Of a stretch of DNA of 43,768 nt, positions 1 through 6,589 are shown piece by piece. The first letter of the stretch is position 1, and each line of letters begins with the position of its first letter. The position numbers and the translations under genes were made by a program. The notes under the pieces were generated by a model, which did not search any database, was not told the DNA's origin, and saw nothing but the letters and a program-made list of their open reading frames with translations. The stretch comes from a virus. Where the stretch lies: the IMG/VR virus record IMGVR_UViG_3300010885_003731, positions 1-43,768 of that record. One strand, 5' to 3'.

Positions 1-1127
1 CCACCAGAACCATTAGCAGCAGCAGTCAAACGGCCTTTAGCGTCAACAGTAATGTTTGCGTTCGTATAAGAACCAGCAGTCACAGCAGTATCAGCCAAAC
101 CAAGTTCAGCCGCTGAGCTAGTCCCCGAGTTTGTTATAGGTCCAGTAACGCTAATAATACCAGAGGTACCATTAGTACCATTAGTTCCATTAGTTCCAGC
201 AGCACCAGTGGCTCCAGTTGCCCCAGTATCACCTTTATCACCCTGAGGACCAGTATCTCCAGTATCACCTTTAGGGCCAGTTGCTCCGGTTGCTCCTGTT
301 GCTCCAGTAGCTCCAGTTGGGCCTTGAATACCCTGAATACCTTGAATACCCTGTGGGCCTTGAGGGCCAGTTGGGCCAACAGCACCAACATTAACAATAA
401 TTAATAGCACATGATGGGTATTAGGAAAATTAGTTGTTCCAGTACCAGCAGAAGTTACCAAAGTTACAGGGAAGTTATCCCAAGTGGAGTTATAGGTTGG
501 TGTGCCAGTGACCTCCCATTTTTGATAACTCGTTGCATCATTAGCATCCTGAATAATAAGAAAATCGCCTTGATTGATTAAGTCAAGAAATAGTGAATCG
601 TCTTGCCCATCACGGTCAATATGGTTCACACGGATAGCAGTTGAATTTATTTGTGTGCTGTTATTCCAACCAAGTTGATTAGTCGTTGGGTCGCCAGAAG
701 TCGTGTTTGTGCGTGTCGTGTAATGGTAATGCGAGCTTGACCCACCTGTCGCGCCTGTCGCCCCGGTATCGCCTTTGACACCTTGTATGCCTTGGATTCC
801 TTGAGGGCCTGTTGCACCTGTAGCTCCAGTATCGCCTTTATCTCCCTTTATACCCTGAGGACCAGTTGCACCTATAGCTCCAGTATCGCCTTTATCTCCT
901 TGAGGCCCAGTGAGTCCAGTATCACCTTTTACGCCCTGAATTCCTTGAGCACCAGTAGGTCCTGCTGGACCTGAAGAGTATGGCAAACTATTCCAATTAT
1001 CAACACCATTACCAGCCTTAAACTTGCCAGTATCAAGTTCTGTACCAAGTTCACCTTCAGCTAGTAATGGATTAGCTGCTGCCCATTGAGCAGCAGTTCC
1101 ACGTCTGATTTGTATTTTAATAGCCAT
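1..1127 (-). CDS. Collagen-like tail fibre, N-terminal part (continues across the circular junction)
   Basis: The gene starts at ATG 1127, sharing one base with the stop of the upstream collagen-like gene (TAATG). Residues about 1-50 (IQIRRGTAAQWAAANPLLAEG...DTGKFKAGNG) match the small N-terminal domain of the major-tropism-determinant (Mtd_N) type found on many phage fibres. Then come Gly-X-Y collagen repeats (GDKGDTGATGATGPQG style), a non-collagen domain (roughly residues 150-245), a second Gly-X-Y block, and an ITVDAKGRLTAAANG segment that runs off base 1. If the sequence is circular the frame continues without interruption into 43768-42058, for 945 aa in all. Role: trimeric receptor-binding or side fibre. 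The family assignment is firm; the receptor is unknown. Confidence 0.88.
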   Translation of the reverse strand, partial: MAIKIQIRRGTAAQWAAANPLLAEGELGTELDTGKFKAGNGVDNWNSLPYSSGPAGPTGAQGIQGVKGDTGLTGPQGDKGDTGAIGATGPQGIKGDKGDTGATGATGPQGIQGIQGVKGDTGATGATGGSSSHYHYTTRTNTTSGDPTTNQLGWNNSTQINSTAIRVNHIDRDGQDDSLFLDLINQGDFLIIQDANDATSYQKWEVTGTPTYNSTWDNFPVTLVTSAGTGTTNFPNTHHVLLIIVNVGAVGPTGPQGPQGIQGIQGIQGPTGATGATGATGATGPKGDTGDTGPQGDKGDTGATGATGAAGTNGTNGTNGTSGIISVTGPITNSGTSSAAELGLADTAVTAGSYTNANITVDAKGRLTAAANGSG

Positions 1128-1822
1128 TAAATTCCACCTGCATCAATTGGGAGTATTCCTCCATAATTTGAATTAGGCAAACCACCATCAATTTGCCCAT
1201 ATATTAATCCTGCTGGACCTTGTGGGCCAGCCGAACCATTTGCTCCATTTAAACCTTGTTTACCATCTTTACCGGGTTTGCCTCGAAGAGATTCAAGCCA
1301 TTGCTTCTCAGAGCCAACAAAACCTTCTTGCACAGCAATGTCATAAGCAGTATCGCCAGTATCTCCCTTTGGACCTGCTATGCCATCTTTACCGTCTTTG
1401 CCAGCCTTACCTGCTGGACCAGTCTTTCCAATAGGACCTTGCTTACCATCTTTGCCAGCTTTACCATCAATGCCATTTTTACCATTGGTTCCGTTAATGC
1501 CGTTGATGCCATTACGACCATCAAACCCATTGAGACCATCTTTGCCATCAATACCGTTAGTACCGTCTAGACCGTCTTTACCATCTTGTCCATTGAGTCC
1601 ATCTTTACCAGCAGGTCCAGCCTCTCCTTGAGGTCCCTGTGGGCCATCCTGACCATCTTTACCTGCAGGTCCCTGTTCACCTTGCGGACCAACATACTCA
1701 GATGGGTCAGGTATAACAATAGAACTGATTCTTTTATCAGCTTTTTTGATTTCAGCCTCAACCTTATCAGTCCAATCCTGAGAATTGTCTGGGAGGTTAG
1801 AGTCTGGGAAGTAAATTGCCAT
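1127..1822 (-). CDS. Collagen-like fibre/adhesin protein, 231 aa
   Basis: The N-terminal about 45 residues are non-repetitive (MAIYFPDSN...), followed by a long Gly-X-Y collagen-like region rich in GKDG/GQDG/GPAG triplets. This is broken once by GDTAYDIAVQEGFVGSEKQW, a segment often embedded in phage collagen stalks. The C-terminus is a short Gly/Asn-rich tail. An upstream in-frame ATG at 1840 would add six residues, but I prefer 1822: an extended -10 (TGGTATAAT) ends six bases before it and there is no Shine-Dalgarno, so the message is probably leaderless. The gene is coupled to the next fibre gene by a TAATG overlap. Likely a stalk or accessory fibre subunit. Confidence 0.85.
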   Translation of the reverse strand: MAIYFPDSNLPDNSQDWTDKVEAEIKKADKRISSIVIPDPSEYVGPQGEQGPAGKDGQDGPQGPQGEAGPAGKDGLNGQDGKDGLDGTNGIDGKDGLNGFDGRNGINGINGTNGKNGIDGKAGKDGKQGPIGKTGPAGKAGKDGKDGIAGPKGDTGDTAYDIAVQEGFVGSEKQWLESLRGKPGKDGKQGLNGANGSAGPQGPAGLIYGQIDGGLPNSNYGGILPIDAGGI

Positions 1823-1828
1823 AGGTAC

Positions 1829-1837
1829 ATTATACCA
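1829..1837 (-). promoter_or_regulatory. Extended -10 promoter for the collagen-like genes
   Basis: On the minus strand TGG-TATAAT ends exactly six bases before ATG 1822. With a start point about seven bases below the -10, transcription would begin on or next to the A of the start codon, giving a leaderless mRNA. No clear -35 is visible, as is common for extended -10 promoters. It lies just beyond the nrdJ-side terminator, so the fibre genes can be transcribed independently. Confidence 0.6.
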
Positions 1838-1844
1838 CATAAAC

Positions 1845-1914
1845 GAAGAAAACCCCCGGAGACATAAGCCTCAACGGGGGTTCTCGCACACAACGGCAAA
1901 GGAGGTAGCCGTAT
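1845..1914 (-). ncRNA. Candidate small RNA with anti-Shine-Dalgarno loop and its own terminator
   Basis: Between the nrdJ stop and the collagen gene, the minus strand holds an extended -10 (TGATATAAT), then a 5-bp hairpin ACGGC/GCCGT (1893-1912) whose 10-base loop is TACCTCCTTT, then a strong GC-rich hairpin with a T-rich tail. Promoter, structured body and terminator make a unit of about 70 nt with no reading frame. The loop contains CCTCCTTT, the anti-Shine-Dalgarno core of 16S rRNA, so it could pair with AAAGGAGG-type ribosome binding sites. Alternatively it is simply the 3' end of nrdJ mRNA. Not a family I recognise. Confidence 0.45.
1851..1882 (-). terminator. Rho-independent terminator after nrdJ
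   Basis: On the minus strand AACCCCCG (1882-1875) pairs with CGGGGGTT (1858-1851), with extra GAG/CTC pairing inside the stem, and is followed by TTTTCTTCGTTT. It insulates nrdJ or the candidate small RNA from the collagen genes. Confidence 0.8.
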
Positions 1915-1918
1915 GTAT

Positions 1919-1927
1919 ATTATATCA
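1919..1927 (-). promoter_or_regulatory. Extended -10 promoter inside the nrdJ 3' flank
   Basis: TGA-TATAAT on the minus strand, immediately after the nrdJ stop codon. It would drive only about 70 nt before the 1851-1882 terminator. TTGTAG lies 19 bases upstream as a weak -35. It belongs to the same extended -10 class as the sites at 1829, 4000 and 6571. Confidence 0.45.
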
Positions 1928-1929
1928 CA

Positions 1930-3966
1930 CTATTTTTGATTTTCTACAATCAACTTGATTTCACAAGCATCTGTTGTGCAGTAAGCATCTCCAATTGCAT
2001 CAGCAGCTAGACCAGCATAAACTCCATCAAAATCAATAGGGAACAACTGGTTGCCATACTCGTGATATTCTTCAGCAGTAATCTGAGTATAAGGCATCTG
2101 TGGATAAACATGATTACCTGAAGGCAAGAATGAAATCGTCTTCAGTTGACCATCATACATATGCAATACTGTTCCAACATCTTTTGATTCAGTTTCTGGG
2201 TCAAATGATACTGTAACTGATACTGAGTTATCTGACCAATACCTCTGTGCAGTAGCTGCAAGGTTAGCCTTCTCAAAGATACTAACATCACGCTCAGCAC
2301 GTTTAGCACCAGACTTCACAGGGAAGAATACTACTGAAGTGCTGTCAGGTGATTCACTGGCAGGTTCTACTGTGTAGTTAGCCATCTTGAATAATGCCAA
2401 CATAGGGTCGTCATTACCAAAGCGGATTGCACGAAGGAAGTATTCACCACCCGGAGTCCAGTGAACACCCGGTGACTCACCAGCAAGAATCGATACAGTA
2501 CCAGATGGCTTGATAGTAGTCATCTTTACAGACTCACGAACACCCAACCACTCAGAGTATGTTTCATCATACTTCTTTACAGTTGCATAGCCCTCATTCA
2601 TCCATTCACGGAGAACTGGTAGACCTTGGTTATCAGCAAAGTTAGCTACACCAGAAATCGAAGTTCCAATACGGCGATTACGTTGCATAATAGCATTTGT
2701 CTCTTCCCAGTGGGTAGGAAGCAAGGTTACAGTCTTTGCGTAAAGGTAAGCAAACTTGAGTGTACGCTTAAAGTCCTCTAGCGACTCGTGACGGTTCAAA
2801 TAAGTCTCTACCAAGGTACACATCTCATATGACTCTAGAGACTGCTCAGCACACGGGTTATAGCCAACCACACGGTGGTCCTTATTATTAATTGGGTCAG
2901 CTAGACGACCATACTTACGAGAAGTATCCATCCAGATAACACCGGGCTCTCCATTGCGGATAATGCCATCAACAATAGGTGAGAAGTCTGTGCCTACAGA
3001 TACCTCAACCGAGTTATTAGACATCCAAGCCCAGCCCGGAGTTTCAGGGTCATAGCTATTACGCTCTGGGAATCGCTCAGCGTTCTTCAGGTTTAGGAAG
3101 TCCTCATCATCAATACGACCAATAAGCAACTCAGCTGAACGGCGAACGTTGCCAGATACTACACATACACCAATAAGGTTTCCAATATCAGCTAGGTCAC
3201 GGCGAGTTACTTGCTCTCCACCACGACCATCAAAGATTAGCTTGATTGCATTGTGCAACTTCATAAGAGGTGCTGGACCTGAAGCGGTTCCACCAAATGA
3301 CTTGATAGGAGTACCATAAGGTCGTACTTGGTCATAGTTGAGGATAACTGTCTTTTGATTAGGCTTTAGGTATGAGTTGATAAGTGCAACCGTTGATTCC
3401 TGCCAGCCCTCACGGGTATCTGGAACTTCATATTCAAAAGTTTCCTCTAGTGGAGTATAGATTTCAAAGCCTTTATCAGCACCCTTATCATCAAAGCCAA
3501 CACCAACACCAAGCATAGATGCTTCCATAAGGAAAGCAAATGGCTTCCCAGGATTAGCCTTAGTCATTTCATTAGTAGATACAAATGCACAATTCTGAAG
3601 GGCTGCCGAGTTCTTTTGACGATTTACAATATCAGTACCCATAACCCATAAGCCACGACCCGGAGGAGTCCACTTTAGATTAAATAGACGGTCATAGGCT
3701 TCTTTAGCTGAGGCTGCTGCTTTAGTATCTGACCAAGGCAATCTTGATTGCTTAGCATGGTCCTTCTGTAGTGAGTACATACCATTAATAACACGCTCAC
3801 AGACCTCGTGCCAAGTTTCCTTTGTACCATCTTCCTTTTTGCGTGAGTATGTGCGTAGGAATGTAATCTCGCCTACTGAGTTGCCAGCTACATCTTGGTA
3901 GCCGAATGGTGCTTTTTTGCTCTGATAACCAGCGATAAAGTCATCGCTAAGTCTAAATGAAAACAT
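1930..3966 (-). CDS. nrdJ: Adenosylcobalamin-dependent (class II) ribonucleotide reductase, 678 aa
   Basis: Reduces ribonucleotides to deoxyribonucleotides using a B12-derived radical, supplying dNTPs for phage DNA synthesis. It resembles the monomeric Lactobacillus-type reductase: KWTPPGRGLWVMGT near residue 100, first redox cysteine in QNCAFVS (Cys126), NPCAEQ with the thiyl-radical Cys372 and Glu374, TTIKPSGTVSILAGE...GVHWTPGG in the barrel, and a C-terminal CTTDAC pair (Cys663/Cys668) that re-reduces the active site. The start is set by AAAGGAG seven bases upstream of ATG 3966. The gene has its own extended -10 promoter and is bracketed by terminators, so it sits as an independent cassette in the late arm. 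I see no cobalamin-riboswitch signature and no phage thioredoxin. Confidence 0.95.
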   Translation of the reverse strand: MFSFRLSDDFIAGYQSKKAPFGYQDVAGNSVGEITFLRTYSRKKEDGTKETWHEVCERVINGMYSLQKDHAKQSRLPWSDTKAAASAKEAYDRLFNLKWTPPGRGLWVMGTDIVNRQKNSAALQNCAFVSTNEMTKANPGKPFAFLMEASMLGVGVGFDDKGADKGFEIYTPLEETFEYEVPDTREGWQESTVALINSYLKPNQKTVILNYDQVRPYGTPIKSFGGTASGPAPLMKLHNAIKLIFDGRGGEQVTRRDLADIGNLIGVCVVSGNVRRSAELLIGRIDDEDFLNLKNAERFPERNSYDPETPGWAWMSNNSVEVSVGTDFSPIVDGIIRNGEPGVIWMDTSRKYGRLADPINNKDHRVVGYNPCAEQSLESYEMCTLVETYLNRHESLEDFKRTLKFAYLYAKTVTLLPTHWEETNAIMQRNRRIGTSISGVANFADNQGLPVLREWMNEGYATVKKYDETYSEWLGVRESVKMTTIKPSGTVSILAGESPGVHWTPGGEYFLRAIRFGNDDPMLALFKMANYTVEPASESPDSTSVVFFPVKSGAKRAERDVSIFEKANLAATAQRYWSDNSVSVTVSFDPETESKDVGTVLHMYDGQLKTISFLPSGNHVYPQMPYTQITAEEYHEYGNQLFPIDFDGVYAGLAADAIGDAYCTTDACEIKLIVENQK

Positions 3967-3999
3967 TAATCTCCTTTGTTAGTTGTTGGGTGGTCTTAC

Positions 4000-4008
4000 A
4001 TTATAGCA
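4000..4008 (-). promoter_or_regulatory. Extended -10 promoter of nrdJ
   Basis: TGC-TATAAT on the minus strand, directly downstream of the capsid-gene terminator. The predicted start near 3993 gives a leader of about 27 nt that includes the AAAGGAG ribosome binding site. Confidence 0.65.
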
Positions 4009-4027
4009 TACTATCTAGACAAAAGAA

Positions 4028-4051
4028 AATCCCCCACCGAAGTGAGGGATT
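4028..4051 (-). terminator. Rho-independent terminator after the major capsid gene
   Basis: On the minus strand AATCCCTCAC pairs with GTGGGGGATT (10 bp, one G-T pair) around a TTCG tetraloop and is followed by TTTTCTTTT. It ends the head-gene transcript before the nrdJ cassette. Confidence 0.88.
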
Positions 4052-4068
4052 CTCTATTTGAAACTGGA

Positions 4069-5175
4069 TTATGCAGCAGCACCAGTCGAGGCAAAGGTTC
4101 CAGCAGGAACCAAGAAACCACCAGTAGCCAAGTGACGAATACGCATCTGGAAGTCATCGTTGTCGAATGAACCATCACGCATTGGGACTTCTCCGCCACC
4201 AAGCAACTGTCCGCCTTCTGACTTAATACGAAGCTCAGGAGTCTCGTATCCACGAAGGAACGAAAGAACAACTGATGGGTTAAGAGTTACCGAAGGAGCA
4301 GGAATCAAGAACCAGTACAACGAAGCACCAGTGTTGATGCGAGTCAACCATGGGTTGACAACTACATCTACACGACCTGCGATTGGGTTGCCGTGGGTCT
4401 GAAGGTCGCTACCAACGGTAGTACGGATTTCAGTAACCGAAAGGATATTGCGAGCAGTCATCTCAAGTGCAGGTGAGACTACGAGAGTCCAACGCTGTAC
4501 TGGAGTGATTGTACGGCCATTGTATGTCTGCTGGTTTACAGCGTTCATTGCAGCCTGTAGGTTATTGATAGTAAGGGTTGGGTTTAGACCAGCACCGTTT
4601 GCAACTGAACCAAGGTTCTGATTCGTAGTGTTGAAGTTGGTGGTGTTTAGACCTGAAGCTGAAACCAACTGCTTGGTTGCTTCACGGTCTTCTAGACCAG
4701 CAGCGTGCAAAGCAAGTTCGTTTGGTAGACGCTCTAGAACACCGAAGTTGTTGTCATTGACAATAGACTCCCATGAAAAGCGGATACGCTCACCAGACTT
4801 CTTGATGCTGATTTCCTTCTCAGAAGCCGAGAATGACAAGGTTGGGTACTCGTCATATTCGCCTACGTTTGGAAGTGAACCATCGATGAAAGTTTCTCCA
4901 CCATTTGAATCAGCAATGTTGTTCTGGTCAAACTTGAACTGGAAGTACTTCTGTGGGCGGAAGTCATCCAAAACAGTCTTAGTTGCAAACATATCCCAAA
5001 CCTTTGGAAGAGCTGCATAGCTCTCAAGGAGGATACGGTTCAAGTAAGGCTGGATTTGAACAGGGAAGTCAGAGGTAGAGATACCTTCCTTGACCTTGAA
5101 TTGGGCTAGTTTGTCGCCACGAAGAGCGTTATCCCAGATTTTCGCAGCTTCGAGCTGACGTGTAGTAATAGACAT
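4069..5175 (-). CDS. Major capsid protein, 368 aa
   Basis: Position (directly after protease/scaffold and cement genes, just before a terminator), length and composition mark this as the main shell protein. The N-terminal helix-rich segment (MSITTRQLEAAKIWDNALRG) is followed by a long sheet-rich body with SASEKEISIKKSGERIRFSWES, LALHAAGLEDREATKQL and WTLVVSPALEMTARNIL, resembling Mu gpT-type HK97-fold capsid proteins of actinophages. The C-terminal RGYETPELRIKSEGGQLLGGGEVPMRDGSFDNDDFQMRIRH pattern is typical of that group. GAAAGG lies 12 bases before the ATG, a long spacing. Known of the family: assembles on scaffold and is matured by the upstream protease. Confidence 0.9.
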   Translation of the reverse strand: MSITTRQLEAAKIWDNALRGDKLAQFKVKEGISTSDFPVQIQPYLNRILLESYAALPKVWDMFATKTVLDDFRPQKYFQFKFDQNNIADSNGGETFIDGSLPNVGEYDEYPTLSFSASEKEISIKKSGERIRFSWESIVNDNNFGVLERLPNELALHAAGLEDREATKQLVSASGLNTTNFNTTNQNLGSVANGAGLNPTLTINNLQAAMNAVNQQTYNGRTITPVQRWTLVVSPALEMTARNILSVTEIRTTVGSDLQTHGNPIAGRVDVVVNPWLTRINTGASLYWFLIPAPSVTLNPSVVLSFLRGYETPELRIKSEGGQLLGGGEVPMRDGSFDNDDFQMRIRHLATGGFLVPAGTFASTGAAA

Positions 5176-5192
5176 AATCTTCTATACCTTTC

Positions 5193-5582
5193 TTAGCAAC
5201 CGAAGATGCGGATAAATGCTTCGTTAGCAGCTACAGCAGTAGTTGCAGACTTTGCACGAAGAGCGTGACCGAATAGGATGTTGCTTGTAGCAGTGGTAGT
5301 CAATACACCAGCAGAAGTGATGTAAACAGCCTGACCAACTGTTAGAGTTTGTCCAGCAAGGGTTACAAGTGGGGTGATTGATGAGCCACCAAGTGACATA
5401 TCAAAACGGAATCCACCGCTGAACTTCACAGTGGTGTAGTAGTTGCCATCTGAGCCAGCAGCTGCGTCAACTAGAGCAACACCGTAAAGTGCTCCAACAG
5501 TGACAGGCCAACCTGACTTGATAGTGCTTGCAACTGGCAGAACGAGAGATTCTGCTTCAGCATAAATTTCATTTGCAGCCAT
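5193..5582 (-). CDS. DUF2190-like capsid cement/decoration protein, 129 aa
   Basis: A small beta-rich, Ala/Gly/Thr-rich protein (VASTIKSGWPVTVGALYGVALVDAA..., TLTVGQAVYITSAGVLTTTA, FGHALRAKSA) with the length and pattern of DUF2190 family proteins, which sit between protease and capsid genes and bind the shell exterior. The start is only two bases below the protease stop, so translation is probably coupled. Seen: order and sequence pattern. Inferred: stabilising decoration role. Confidence 0.75.
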   Translation of the reverse strand: MAANEIYAEAESLVLPVASTIKSGWPVTVGALYGVALVDAAAGSDGNYYTTVKFSGGFRFDMSLGGSSITPLVTLAGQTLTVGQAVYITSAGVLTTTATSNILFGHALRAKSATTAVAANEAFIRIFGC

Positions 5583-5584
5583 GA

Positions 5585-5989
5585 TTAGCCTTTCTTACTA
5601 GCAACGTGACGTGAAACGATTGCATCGAAGTCGTCAAGTAGAGTTGAGGTCTTAGCCTCGTGAACAACACCGCTGTTATCAGCGGCTGGTGCTACTGACT
5701 CGCTGATTGCAGTAACGTATGCACGCTCTTCTGCAATTAGGTCATCAACAGACTTTGCTTCGTCAGCCTTAAGAGCCTCAACCACACGGTCAAGAGCTAA
5801 CTTTGGCAGACCTGATTCGTTGAACTTGGCAGCTAGTTCTACTGCGCTAATGGCTTCGCCATCAACGGCAACAGGCTTAGATGCCTCTGCCAGAATCGAA
5901 ACTGATTCGACTACTGGAGTTAGTGCCTCAACGAAGGCAGTTTTGAGGTCAGCAATAGCTGCATCAAATTCTTCCTTAGTAATTGACAT
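5585..5989 (-). CDS. Nested in-frame scaffold protein, 134 aa
   Basis: Inside the protease gene, and in the same frame, GGAAGG lies seven bases before ATG 5989 (MSITKEEFDAAIADLKTAFVEALTPVV...). The product would be a stand-alone helical, acidic scaffold, comparable in arrangement to the phage lambda C/Nu3 pair. The Ser/Val-rich stretch just upstream (STPVSESVSEGNV) looks like a linker between protease and scaffold, supporting a domain boundary at this start. Inferred from ribosome-site strength and domain layout. Confidence 0.6.
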   Translation of the reverse strand: MSITKEEFDAAIADLKTAFVEALTPVVESVSILAEASKPVAVDGEAISAVELAAKFNESGLPKLALDRVVEALKADEAKSVDDLIAEERAYVTAISESVAPAADNSGVVHEAKTSTLLDDFDAIVSRHVASKKG

Positions 5990-6541
5990 TACATTTCCTT
6001 CCGATACGGATTCTGAAACCGGAGTGGAGTCAGCATCTTTTCTTGTGTAACTTTCTAGGAGGTTGAGAAACTTACCCCCAGCACCAGCTACGGTTACAAC
6101 ATCTACACTTGTTAGTGGGTCTGCCACTAATGCTTCGATGATTGGGCCTTGACGACCCTCTGCTTCACCAACGTTGGCTTCGCCAAGCGCATGGATAGAC
6201 AAACCTACATCTCCTGCCATTTCCTTAATCATAGGAGCATAGAAGGAGTAAAATTCAATATCGGCTACTAAGCCGTTTTCGCTAAATATAGCATCGCTAG
6301 TTAGCTTACCTGCAAGCTGACGTACGTCACGCTCAGGTCTATCTGTTGATTCAGATACTGATGGGTGGTTCATGAAGACCTTAGTTCCCTTAGTAAAAAC
6401 TTTTGGTCCATATTCTGCCAACATCTCAGGCCCGTAATAGCCAGAGGAACCCCATCCAGATTCAATAACTTTTACACGCCACTTATTACCAACAGTAGAA
6501 GGTGCAGACAGATTGAGATTCTCATTTAGTTCAATACTCAT
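5585..6541 (-). CDS. Capsid maturation protease fused to scaffold domain, 318 aa
   Basis: The first about 180 residues (KWRVKVIESGWGSSGYYGPEMLAEYGPKVFTKGTKVFMNHPS..., VGLSIHALGEANVGEAEGRQGPIIEAL, PLTSVDVVTVAGAGGKFLNLLES) follow the prohead-protease pattern of actinophages: the MNHPS histidine and the VGLSIHA serine are candidate catalytic residues. The remaining about 135 residues are Ala/Glu-rich and helical, as in scaffold proteins. I chose ATG 6541 because GGAG lies five bases upstream; an upstream ATG at 6562 has no ribosome binding site. The scaffold half carries its own internal start (see 5585-5989). Confidence 0.8.
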   Translation of the reverse strand: MSIELNENLNLSAPSTVGNKWRVKVIESGWGSSGYYGPEMLAEYGPKVFTKGTKVFMNHPSVSESTDRPERDVRQLAGKLTSDAIFSENGLVADIEFYSFYAPMIKEMAGDVGLSIHALGEANVGEAEGRQGPIIEALVADPLTSVDVVTVAGAGGKFLNLLESYTRKDADSTPVSESVSEGNVMSITKEEFDAAIADLKTAFVEALTPVVESVSILAEASKPVAVDGEAISAVELAAKFNESGLPKLALDRVVEALKADEAKSVDDLIAEERAYVTAISESVAPAADNSGVVHEAKTSTLLDDFDAIVSRHVASKKG

Positions 6542-6570
6542 GCGTTCTCCAAAGTTATCCATTAGATATT

Positions 6571-6579
6571 ATTATAGCA
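6571..6579 (-). promoter_or_regulatory. Extended -10 promoter for the protease-cement-capsid genes
   Basis: TGC-TATAAT on the minus strand between the portal stop and protease start. It gives a leader of about 23 nt carrying GGAG before ATG 6541, and would boost expression of scaffold and capsid over portal and terminase. Confidence 0.6.
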
Positions 6580-6589
6580 TACAATCACA

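Noticed and set aside
1-1127. Mtd-like N-terminal domain suggesting a diversity-generating retroelement
   Set aside because: No reverse transcriptase, template repeat or accessory gene is seen anywhere; the domain is common on fibres without such systems.
1222-1899. Several plus-strand and alternative-frame open frames opposite the collagen repeats
   Set aside because: Periodic Gly-X-Y coding leaves other frames open by composition; they have no start signals.
1901-1939. Plus-strand AAAGGAGG followed by ATG at 1913
   Set aside because: The frame has only eight codons and lies antisense to late transcripts; the sequence is better explained as the reverse of the anti-SD hairpin loop.
3967-4027. 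Cobalamin riboswitch ahead of nrdJ
   Set aside because: The leader from the -10 to the start codon is only about 27 nt, far too short, and no B12-box is present.
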